A stretch of DNA of 64,000 nt from JAJYKC01 sp963823105 (GTDB lineage: Bacteria; Acidobacteriota; Terriglobia; Bryobacterales; Bryobacteraceae). Below the pieces are notes generated by a model. That model was given only the letters and a program-made list of their open reading frames with translations. It was not told where the DNA came from and made no database searches. Of this stretch, positions 43,984 to 51,876 are shown piece after piece. The position numbers were made by a program, and so were the translations under genes. Every line of letters starts with the position of its first letter. Position 1 is the first letter of the stretch. Where the stretch lies: the NCBI GenBank assembly GCA_963823105.1, contig CAWGKC010000002.1:248001-312000 (forward strand). Direction: 5' to 3'.

Positions 43984-44868
43984 TCAGTCGTTGCGGCTTA
44001 GCGAGTCCTTGGCTTTCACCCACGCGCTCATCAGGTGAGCGATGCCGCCGCTTACGCGCAGGCCGTCGGAGCGGTTGGAAAAATAGCGGGTGTTGATCTC
44101 GTCCGAATCCGAGGTCGTCGATAGTCGTCGAAGCCGATGCGCGGTGAGTTCTTGGGCGAGCGCCGCTGGATCGAGGAACAGGCGGAACGGCTCGCCGGCG
44201 GAGGCGACGCGGGCGGCCAGGACGTCGTGGGCGATCTTGCTTTTCCAAGTGAGCGACGCGCGGGGGAGCGCGTAATCGAAGACGACGCCGCTGTGGGGAG
44301 GTGTGGAGGCGATGAAGCGCAGCGTGGCCGACATGGCTTCGCGGGTTAGATACGGCACGACGCCGAGCCAGGAGAAGAAGGTGATTTTGGCGGGATCGAA
44401 GGCCGCGATTTCGAGGGCGGCGGCGATTGTTTGGGATTCGAAATCGACCGGGGCGTAGGTCACCGACGGAGGAATCGGGATGGCGGCTTCGTCGAGCAGG
44501 CGCCGCTTCCAGGCTTGCGTCGCGGGGTGATCCAGTTCGAAGACGCGGAGGCCGGAGGCGGCGAACGGGTTGCGATAGGCGAAGGTGTCGAGTCCGGCGC
44601 CGAGGACGACGCATTGGCTGGCTCCGTGGGCGACGGCGCGGGCGAGTTCGTCTTCGGCGAAACGGCTGCGGGCGGCCATGAAGGCGCGGATGCGGCGGGA
44701 AACGGGGGTCTCGAATATCGAGTGCGGCGAGCGAAGACCGGCGGCTTCGGGGCCGAGGATGGGGACGGCGAGCGGGTCGTCGAAGACTTTGGGGTGGTCG
44801 AGAATCTGGTGGGCGGCGCGGCGCAGGGCGACGCGAAGCGCGGTCGCGCTGGGGCGGCCGTCGCGCAT
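43984..44868 (-). CDS. SAM-dependent methyltransferase, PPM/TIGR00027 type
   Basis: 294 residues. Leucine-carboxyl-methyltransferase-like fold: 'PSATALRVALRRAAHQILD', 'SRRIRAFMAARSRFAEDELA', the SAM loop 'CVVLGAGLDTFAYRN', 'VFELDHPATQAWKRRLL' and 'FFSWLGVVPYLTREAM'. Members of this bacterial group methylate carboxyls, for instance of small molecules; the substrate is unknown. Converges with the MazF gene. Confidence 0.85.
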   Translation of the reverse strand: MRDGRPSATALRVALRRAAHQILDHPKVFDDPLAVPILGPEAAGLRSPHSIFETPVSRRIRAFMAARSRFAEDELARAVAHGASQCVVLGAGLDTFAYRNPFAASGLRVFELDHPATQAWKRRLLDEAAIPIPPSVTYAPVDFESQTIAAALEIAAFDPAKITFFSWLGVVPYLTREAMSATLRFIASTPPHSGVVFDYALPRASLTWKSKIAHDVLAARVASAGEPFRLFLDPAALAQELTAHRLRRLSTTSDSDEINTRYFSNRSDGLRVSGGIAHLMSAWVKAKDSLSRND

Positions 44869-44872
44869 GGGG

Positions 44873-45862
44873 CTATCGGGTGGCTCCGGGGATCTGGGCG
44901 AGCAGCGAGAACGCGACGATGAGGCCGGCGAATTGGGCGAAGCCGGACCAGTCCTCGTCCTCCGGGACGTCGCGCTTGGTGTAGGCGCGGAAGGCGAGGA
45001 CCAAGGCGACGAGCAGCACCATGCCTTCCTGAAAAACGAACCAGCAGCCGGCGGCGGTGAGGGCGAGCATCCAGATCTGCATTTTATTCAGGGAGCGGAT
45101 GGCGCGGCTGCCGTCGAGTTGCCAGACGGGGATGAGGTTGAAGAGATTGACCCACGCTCCGGCGCGGGCGACGGCGGCGAAGAGGCCGTTGCCGGTGGCC
45201 AGGAAGAGACCGTAGGCGGCGAGGCTGGCGAAGAGGCCCCACACCGGGCCGCCGATGCCGACGCGGGCGTCCTCCCTGGCCGAGGCCGGGTGCTGCTTCA
45301 GACGCACGAAGGCTCCGAAGCCGGGGATGAACGTGGGCGCGCTGGCGGGCACTCCGAAACGATGGAGCGCGGCGACGTGGCCCATTTCGTGAACGTAAAT
45401 GGACAGCAAAAAACCGAGCGCGAATTTCCAGCCCCACAGCGCCCAGTAGACCGATAGGCTGACGAGGAACGAAAGCAGCGTGCCGAGCTTGGAAAAGCCG
45501 AGCAGAAGGAATTTCGCTTTGCCGAGAAGGGCGGCGGCGACACCCACCGGACCAAGGGCCTTGGCGCGCTTCCACCACGGCTGGCCGGGTTGTCCGCCGG
45601 CGCCGGCTTGCCTGCTCAATGCAGCAATCTTCGCCTCCACTTCCGCGCGCTGGCGCGTGCCAGGCGGGAGATAGACGACCGCTTCGCGCCATGCGGCGAG
45701 GGCCGCGGACCACTCGCCGGTACGTTCGGCCATGGCGGCGCGCTGCGCGAGGTTTTGCAGAGCTTGCGAATGGACGAGACGTCCGCAGGAGGGGCAGCTT
45801 AACAGGCCGGGAGCGATCTCGCCGCCGCATTCGCCGCAGCGCAGGGAGGGCGGCGCGATCAT
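44873..45862 (-). CDS. M50-like membrane metalloprotease with N-terminal zinc ribbon
   Basis: 329 residues from the ATG at 45862, overlapping the previous stop (ATGA). The zinc ribbon is 'LRCGECGGEIAPGLLSCPSCG' (first 20 shown in part by Cys spacing 2, 11 and 2). A helical repeat region follows, then membrane helices with 'IYVHEMGHVAALHRF' (HExxH variant HEMGH) and the second metal ligand region 'NLFNLIPVWQLDGSRAI'. Site-2 protease family members cut membrane-bound anti-sigma or signalling proteins. The coupled gene before it has a B-box-like zinc finger and membrane helices. Confidence 0.82.
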   Translation of the reverse strand: MIAPPSLRCGECGGEIAPGLLSCPSCGRLVHSQALQNLAQRAAMAERTGEWSAALAAWREAVVYLPPGTRQRAEVEAKIAALSRQAGAGGQPGQPWWKRAKALGPVGVAAALLGKAKFLLLGFSKLGTLLSFLVSLSVYWALWGWKFALGFLLSIYVHEMGHVAALHRFGVPASAPTFIPGFGAFVRLKQHPASAREDARVGIGGPVWGLFASLAAYGLFLATGNGLFAAVARAGAWVNLFNLIPVWQLDGSRAIRSLNKMQIWMLALTAAGCWFVFQEGMVLLVALVLAFRAYTKRDVPEDEDWSGFAQFAGLIVAFSLLAQIPGATR

Positions 45863-46488
45863 GGGCGATCCGGGACCGCGGCGTGGGCGAAAAACGGTCC
45901 GGTGAATTGCACGGGCACGCGGCGGTTGAACTTCCACGCTTCCCACAGGCCGATGGCGATGACGACGATGCCCAGGATGTCATGGAAGCCGCCGAGCAAG
46001 GGCGCGACGATGGCCAACGCCAGGGCGGAAACCATGTCGAGCGCCTCGTGCGATTTCAGGATGCCGGGGACGTAGGAGGAGACGATGGAGAGATAGGTGA
46101 GCGACATGGCGAGCGCCTGATAGCGCCAGCCGCCGAGGGAGTCCGATCCTTTGCGCACCGCTTTGCCCACGAGGAGGCCGACGACGACGGCGACCAGGCC
46201 GATTTCATAACCTGTAGCGGCCAACACGGCATAATAGAGGGCCGCTCCGGCGATGGCCGCGCCCACGCCGTAGAGCGCCGCGCGGCCGAAGCTGGCGGAG
46301 CGTTCCAGGCGGTCGAGCGAGCTTTCGATGCGCTGACGGCATGGCGCGCAATAGATATGACCCTGGAATTGGAAATATTCGTGTGCGGGCCGTTGGCAGG
46401 CGGCGCAGAGCGGGCCTTCACCGCCGTGGGTGAACTCAGCGCGTTCGAATTGCAGGTCGCCGGAACCCGGCGTGGAAGGGGGAGGCAC
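45859..46488 (-). CDS. Membrane protein with B-box-type zinc finger
   Basis: 209 residues. N-terminal cytoplasmic finger: 'PLCAACQRPAHEYFQFQGHI' and 'YCAPCRQRIESSLDRLE' (Cys-x2-Cys ... His ... Cys-x2-Cys). Then four or so membrane helices ('ALYGVGAAIAGAALYYAVLA', 'GLVAVVVGLLVGKAVRKGSD', 'ALDMVSALALAIVAPLLGGF', 'ILGIVVIAIGLWEAWKF'). Function unknown. Immediate overlap with the protease gene (ATGA) suggests the two products act together. Divergent from the ABC transporter. Confidence 0.75.
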   Translation of the reverse strand: MPPPSTPGSGDLQFERAEFTHGGEGPLCAACQRPAHEYFQFQGHIYCAPCRQRIESSLDRLERSASFGRAALYGVGAAIAGAALYYAVLAATGYEIGLVAVVVGLLVGKAVRKGSDSLGGWRYQALAMSLTYLSIVSSYVPGILKSHEALDMVSALALAIVAPLLGGFHDILGIVVIAIGLWEAWKFNRRVPVQFTGPFFAHAAVPDRP

Positions 46489-46548
46489 TTTCTACCTTTT
46501 AGTATAGGGTTCACATTGCCGTAAGCGGACGTCGGATAGAATTGACGT

Positions 46549-47883
46549 TTGACCGCCGAAGACGCCATCATCGAAGCGCGCGACGTGGAGAAGTTCTACG
46601 CGCAGCCGGACGGGAACCGCATCCAGGTGATCGCGCCGGCGTCGATTTCCGTCTATCCCGGCTCGATCGTCGCGCTGTTGGGGCCGTCGGGTTCGGGGAA
46701 ATCCACGCTGCTACGCATGCTCACCGGGCTTTCGACGCCGTCGGCGGGCGAGGTTTTTTGGCACGGCAAACCGATCCGGGAGGAGCCTCCGAACGTCTCC
46801 ATCGTGTTCCAAAGCTTTGCGCTATTCCCGTGGCTCACGGTGTTTGAAAACGTGGAGGCGCCGCTGAAGGCGCGCAACGTTCCGCCGGAGGAGCGGCGGA
46901 AGCGGAGCATGAAGGTGCTGGATACGGTGGGCCTGGACGGGTTCGAGGCGGCGTATCCAAAGGAGCTGTCGGGCGGGATGAAGCAGCGCGTAGGCTTTGC
47001 GCGGGCGCTGGTGGTGGGGCCGGAGATCCTCTTCATGGACGAGCCGTTTTCCGCGCTCGACGTGTTGACGGCGGAGAACCTGCGCAGCGAGTTGCTGGAG
47101 CTTTGGCAGAACCACCGCATCGAGACGCGGGCGATTTTCATCGTCACGCACAATATCGAGGAAGCGGTGCTGCTGGCCGACCGCGTGATCGTGTTGGGAA
47201 AGAATCCGGGGCGCATCCGGACGGATTTTCGCGTCGAGCTGCCGCATCCGAGGGACCGCAAGGCGCGGCCGTTTGTCGAGTATGTCGACTATATCTATAA
47301 GGTGCTGACGAAGCCGGAAGCCGAACCGGACGGGATGATCGGGCAGCCGGGAAAGGCGGCGGGCGCGGCGAAGTATCAGATGATTCCCCACGCGCGTTCG
47401 GGCGGGATCAAGGGGCTGCTTGAGATCTTGATCGATCAAAACGGGCGCACGGATTTGTACCGCCTGGCGGACGAACTGGGGCTGGAGATCGACGATTTGC
47501 TGCCGATCGTCGAAGCGGCGTCGATGCTGGAGTTTTTGAAGGTCGACGAGGGCGATGTCGAGATTACGGCCGGCGGGCGGCGATTCGCCGAGGCAGAAAT
47601 TTTGACGCAGAAGCAGATCTTCCGCGAGGCGGCGTTCGGCCGGGTGATCCTGCTGCAGCAGATCGCCAAGGCGCTGGCGGCGAAAAAGAATCACGCTCTG
47701 CCCGACGAGTTTTTCCGGGATCTGTTGGACGAGCATTTCAGCCGCGAGGAAGCGGACCGGCAAATGGAGACGGCGATCGACTGGGGCCGTTACGCCGAGT
47801 TGTTCGATTACGACGCGGCCGGCCAGCGGTTGTTTCTTCCCGAGGAGGCCGAGCACGTGGCCGAAGCCGGAGCCGCGGGTTAG
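46549..47883 (+). CDS. ABC transporter ATPase (nitrate/sulfonate type) with AAA-associated C-terminal domain
   Basis: 444 residues. The ATPase domain (about 1-260) has Walker A 'VALLGPSGSGKSTLLRML', Q-loop 'IVFQSFALFPWLTVFENV', signature 'ELSGGMKQRVGFARAL', Walker B 'ILFMDEPFSALDVLTAENLR' and switch His 'IFIVTHNIEEAVLLADR', as in NrtD/TauB/SsuB. The C-terminal 150 residues ('GIKGLLEILIDQNGRTDLYR' ... 'FSREEADRQMETAIDWGRYA') are an AAA-associated winged-helix-like domain probably regulating or dimerising the ATPase. The TTG start has no strong SD. It ends directly before the permease GTG. Confidence 0.9.
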   Translation: MTAEDAIIEARDVEKFYAQPDGNRIQVIAPASISVYPGSIVALLGPSGSGKSTLLRMLTGLSTPSAGEVFWHGKPIREEPPNVSIVFQSFALFPWLTVFENVEAPLKARNVPPEERRKRSMKVLDTVGLDGFEAAYPKELSGGMKQRVGFARALVVGPEILFMDEPFSALDVLTAENLRSELLELWQNHRIETRAIFIVTHNIEEAVLLADRVIVLGKNPGRIRTDFRVELPHPRDRKARPFVEYVDYIYKVLTKPEAEPDGMIGQPGKAAGAAKYQMIPHARSGGIKGLLEILIDQNGRTDLYRLADELGLEIDDLLPIVEAASMLEFLKVDEGDVEITAGGRRFAEAEILTQKQIFREAAFGRVILLQQIAKALAAKKNHALPDEFFRDLLDEHFSREEADRQMETAIDWGRYAELFDYDAAGQRLFLPEEAEHVAEAGAAG

Positions 47884-49617
47884 GTGCGGCGTCCGGAACT
47901 TGCCCAGGCGGCCGCGAAGTGGACGCCGGAGCGCACGTGGTCCGTCTTCACCGACATCGCCGTCTTTGCGACGGTGCTGGCGGCTTTTTACGGAGTCCTG
48001 AACATCGCGCAGTATTGGATGGGCCAGGCCACGCCGTCGGTGACCATCTCGCGATCGCTCACCGCGCTTCCGTTTTACGCTTTCTATTCGCTGGTGCGGC
48101 TGCTTTTGGCTTATGTGCTGAGCCTGGCGTTCGCGCTCGGCTACGGATACATCGCGGCGCACAATGTGCGCGCGGAGAAGCTGATGATCCCGCTGCTCGA
48201 CGTGTTGCAGTCGATTCCGGTGCTGAGCTTTCTGCCGGGCGTGATGCTGGCGATGATCGCGTTGTTTCCGGGAAGGCAGATCGGCGTGGAGCTTGGCTCG
48301 ATTCTTCTGATTTTCACCGGCCAGGTCTGGAACATGGCGTTCAGCTTTTATTCGTCGCTGAAGTCCATCCCGCGCGAGTTGCGAGAGGCGTCGCGGATTT
48401 ACGGCTTTTCGAAATGGCACCGGTTTTTGGAGCTGGAGCTGCCGTACGGAACGATCGGCCTGGTATGGAATTCGATGGTCTCGGTGGCGGGCGGCTGGTT
48501 CTTTCTGATGGCCTGCGAGATGTTCGAGTTGGGCAACCGCGACTTCCGGCTGCCGGGACTCGGCTCGTATCTGCAAACGGCGGCGGGGCACGGCGATACG
48601 GCGGGAATATTGTGGGGACTGGGCACGATGATTCTGGTGATCGTCTTGTTGGACCAATTGATTTGGCGGCCGGTGATCTCCTGGGCGGACAAATTTAAGT
48701 TCGAACAGACGGAATCGACGGACGCGCCACGGTCGCCGATCCTGGCGCTGCTGCGGCGGTCGCGCGCCTTGGAATTTTTGCGCGCCCGAACGACGGAACC
48801 TATGATCGAGCGGTTGTGCCAAGGCGGACGGCGCGCGGCTCCGCAGGCGACGGGGCCATTGGGCGGCCGCTCGAACTTCGCCATCTGGATCGCCGGGGCG
48901 CTCGTGGCCATTGCGGTTGCCTACGGCCTCTTTCGCTCGGCGACGCTCCTGCGTGGATTGACGCCGGCCGATTTTGCGGTGACGATGCAGGACGCCGGCG
49001 CGACATTTCTCCGCGTGAATGTGTCGCTGCTGATCGCCGCGCTTTGGACCATCCCCGCCGGAGTCGCCATCGGATTCCATCCCCGCCTCGCGCGCATCGC
49101 CCAGCCGCTGGCGCAGATCGCCGCTTCCGTTCCGGCCACGGCGCTGTTCCCGATCATTCTCCTTGGCCTGATTCAATTCGGCGGCGGTTTGGGCATCGCC
49201 TCCATTTTGCTGATGTTGCTGGGCACGCAGTGGTACATCCTGTTCAACGTGATCGCCGGCGCGATGGCGATTCCCTCCGACCTGAAGGAAGCCTCCAGCG
49301 TTTTCCGCTTCGCGTCGCGCCAGCGATGGCTGACGCTGATTCTTCCGGGGATCTTCCCGTACCTTGTGACGGGAATGGTTACGGCCTCCGGCGGCGCGTG
49401 GAACGCGAGCATCATCGCCGAGTATTACCGCTTCGCGGGCAAGCTGTACACCACGACGGGTCTTGGGGCGCAGATCAGCGCCGCCAGCGACGCGGGACGG
49501 TTCAACCTCCTGCTGCTGTCTACCATCGTCATGGCCTCCATCGTCGTCAGCATCAACCGGCTGGTGTGGCGGCCCCTTTACCGGCTGGCCGAAACCAGAT
49601 ACCGTTTAGAGACATGA
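47884..49617 (+). CDS. Fused double-domain ABC permease (nitrate/sulfonate type)
   Basis: 577 residues with two BPD_transp_1 domains in one chain: first about 35-270 (EAA-like loop 'IPRELREASRIYGFSKWHRF'), second about 335-570 ('IPSDLKEASSVFRFASRQRW'). A roughly 60-residue charged linker lies between. The GTG start abuts the TAG of the ATPase. In most systems each domain is a separate chain. No periplasmic binding protein gene is in the cluster, so the substrate cannot be guessed beyond the family (oxyanions, sulfonates, bicarbonate). Strand composition changes near the linker: G-rich before about 48.9 kb, C-rich after. Confidence 0.88.
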   Translation: MRRPELAQAAAKWTPERTWSVFTDIAVFATVLAAFYGVLNIAQYWMGQATPSVTISRSLTALPFYAFYSLVRLLLAYVLSLAFALGYGYIAAHNVRAEKLMIPLLDVLQSIPVLSFLPGVMLAMIALFPGRQIGVELGSILLIFTGQVWNMAFSFYSSLKSIPRELREASRIYGFSKWHRFLELELPYGTIGLVWNSMVSVAGGWFFLMACEMFELGNRDFRLPGLGSYLQTAAGHGDTAGILWGLGTMILVIVLLDQLIWRPVISWADKFKFEQTESTDAPRSPILALLRRSRALEFLRARTTEPMIERLCQGGRRAAPQATGPLGGRSNFAIWIAGALVAIAVAYGLFRSATLLRGLTPADFAVTMQDAGATFLRVNVSLLIAALWTIPAGVAIGFHPRLARIAQPLAQIAASVPATALFPIILLGLIQFGGGLGIASILLMLLGTQWYILFNVIAGAMAIPSDLKEASSVFRFASRQRWLTLILPGIFPYLVTGMVTASGGAWNASIIAEYYRFAGKLYTTTGLGAQISAASDAGRFNLLLLSTIVMASIVVSINRLVWRPLYRLAETRYRLET

Positions 49618-50159
49618 TGTTTTCCATGACTGCGTTTTTCGTTCTTCTTTCGTTGCTCACGGCCGCTCCGCAATTCGGTCCGGATAAACGCCTCCAACTA
49701 CCCGCCAATTACCGCGAATGGGTCTGGCTCAGTTCGGGCCTCGGAATGAACTACGGCCCGATCGGCGCCAATGAGGAGAACCCGAGCTTCGACAACGTGT
49801 TCGTGAGTCCGGCTTCTTACCGCGCGTTTCTCGAAACGGGAACGTGGCCCGAGGGAACGATGTTCATTCTTGAGAACCGCGCGTCGGCGAGCAAAGGGTC
49901 CATTAACAAGAGTGGCCATTATCAGGGCGATTTGGTGGCGATCGAGGCCGAGGTGAAGGACTCCAAACGCTTTCCGGGCAAGTGGGCGTTCTTCGGCTTC
50001 GGGGCGAGCGGCACGAACGCGGCGCAGATTCCCACGACGGCTTCCTGCTACGGCTGTCATGCCAAGAACGGCGCGGTGGATAACACGTTTGTGCAGTTTT
50101 ATCCAACGCTGATCGGCGTGGCGAAAAAGAAAGGGACGTTCAAGCTCTCCTCCGAATAA
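49614..50159 (+). CDS. Cytochrome P460 family protein
   Basis: 181 residues, coupled to the permease by ATGA. It has a signal peptide ('MTAFFVLLSLLTAA') and the P460 body: 'YREWVWLSSGLGMNYGPIGA', 'FDNVFVSPASYRAFLETGTW', 'WAFFGFGASGTNAAQIPTTA' and the heme attachment 'SCYGCHAKNGAVDNTFVQFY' (CxxCH). Cytochrome P460 oxidises hydroxylamine or binds NO; other members are of unknown role. The link to the ABC transporter suggests a nitrogen-compound function, which is inference. Confidence 0.88.
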   Translation: MMFSMTAFFVLLSLLTAAPQFGPDKRLQLPANYREWVWLSSGLGMNYGPIGANEENPSFDNVFVSPASYRAFLETGTWPEGTMFILENRASASKGSINKSGHYQGDLVAIEAEVKDSKRFPGKWAFFGFGASGTNAAQIPTTASCYGCHAKNGAVDNTFVQFYPTLIGVAKKKGTFKLSSE

Positions 50160-50182
50160 AGCGCGGCGGGTGGCACGCTAAA

Positions 50183-51863
50183 ATGGTTGCTTCGATGCGG
50201 CTTGCGCTGGCCCAGATCAATACGACGATGGGGGATCTCGCCGGCAACGCGGGGCGCATTCTCGACTTCGCCCGGACCGCCTCCGATCTTGGCGCCGATG
50301 TCGCCGTGTTTCCGGAGCTGGCGCTTACCGGCTATCCGCCGCGCGATCTGCTCGAAAAGCCGAGTTTCGTGGAGCGGACGGGCTTGGAGCTTCGCGCGCT
50401 GGCCGAGGCGACACGCCATTTGAACACCGCCCTGATCGTGGGCACCATCACCGGCGCGGCGGCGGGGGAAGGCAAGCGGCTCTACAACAGCGCGGTGGTG
50501 ATTTCGCGCGGGGAGATCGTTTTCGAGCAGCATAAAATGCTGCTGCCCACCTACGACGTCTTCGACGAGGCGCGCTATTTTCGTCCCGCGGAATCGCAAA
50601 GCCTGTTCGAATGGAATGGTTGTAAAGTGGGCCTGATCATCTGCGAGGACGCCTGGAACGACAAGCATTTCTGGGAGCGCCGGCTTTATCGCCGCGATCC
50701 TTTGAACGAGATGGCGGAGGCGGGAGCGAAGGTTCTGATCAGCATTAATGCCTCGCCGTATCATATGGGCAAGCGAACGCTGCGGCGCGACATGTTTTCC
50801 TCGGCGGCGCGCGAACACGGGCTTCCTCTGGTTTATGTGAACCAAGTCGGCGGCAACGACCAGCTCGTTTTCGACGGTTCGAGTTTCGCCATGGATTCTT
50901 GCGGCAATATCGCCGTCGAAGCGCGGTCCTTCGAAGAGGACCTGGTGCTTTTCGACGCCTTTGGCGAAAATCCGAGGGAAAACCGCGCCATCGACCGCGG
51001 TGAGTGCGACGCGGTGTACCAGGCGCTGGTTCTGGGCACGCGCGATTACATTCGCAAGTGCGGATTCTCGCGCGTGTTGATCGGCCTTTCCGGAGGCATC
51101 GATTCCTCACTGGTAGCGGTCATCGCCACCGACGCCGTCGGCGCCGGGAACGTCACCGGCGTAGGCATGCCGGGACCTTATTCTTCCGGACACAGCGTCA
51201 CGGACGCCCGCGCTTTGGCGCAAAATCTGGGCATCCGCTTCGAACTGGTTTCGATCGATGCCGGTTACCGGGCCATGCTCTCCACGCTCGAACCCGCGCT
51301 CGGCGGCGGGCCTTCCGGCGTCACGGAAGAGAATCTGCAATCCCGCCTGCGCGGTCTCACGCTGATGGCGCTGTCGAACAAAACCGGCGCGCTGGTGCTC
51401 ACGACCGGAAACAAAAGCGAGCTCGCGGTGGGCTATTGCACGTTATATGGCGACATGGCCGGAGGTCTCGCCGTAATCAGCGATGTGCCGAAAACGCTGG
51501 TCTACGAGCTTTCGCGAACGGCCAACCTTCGTCACGCGGACCGCGTTCCCGCCGGCGTCATTCCGGAGAGCGTTTTCACGAAGCCGCCTTCGGCCGAGCT
51601 TCGCCCCGATCAGAAAGATTCCGATTCGCTCCCCGAGTACGGCGTGTTGGACCGCATCTTGAAAGGATATGTGGAGCAGGCGCTCTCGCCCGAACAAATC
51701 GCCGCCACAGAGGAGTCTCCCGCTCGCCCTTGTGCGCGATATCGTGAACAAGGTGGACCGCAACGAATATAAACGCCAGCAGGCCGCGCCCGGAATCAAG
51801 GTCACTTCGAAGGCCTTCGGGATCGGCCGGCGATTCCCCATCGCACAAAAATTTTCCGAATAA
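50183..51863 (+). CDS. nadE: NAD+ synthase, glutamine-hydrolysing, one frame break
   Basis: Makes NAD from deamido-NAD using glutamine ammonia. The nitrilase domain (about 1-270) has the Glu of 'FPELALTGYPPRDLLEKPSF', the Lys of 'EQHKMLLPTYDVFDEARY' and the Cys of 'KVGLIICEDAWNDKHF'. The synthetase domain has the P-loop 'VLIGLSGGIDSSLVAVIATD' and 'LTTGNKSELAVGYCTLYGD'. Near 51712-51722 the frame moves one base forward: 'SPEQIAATEES' continues as 'LALVRDIVNKVDRNEYKRQQ' and 'GIKVTSKAFGIGRRFPI'. Corrected length is 559 residues. ATG 50195 is another possible start. Confidence 0.92.
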
Positions 51864-51876
51864 CCGGGAGCATTCC

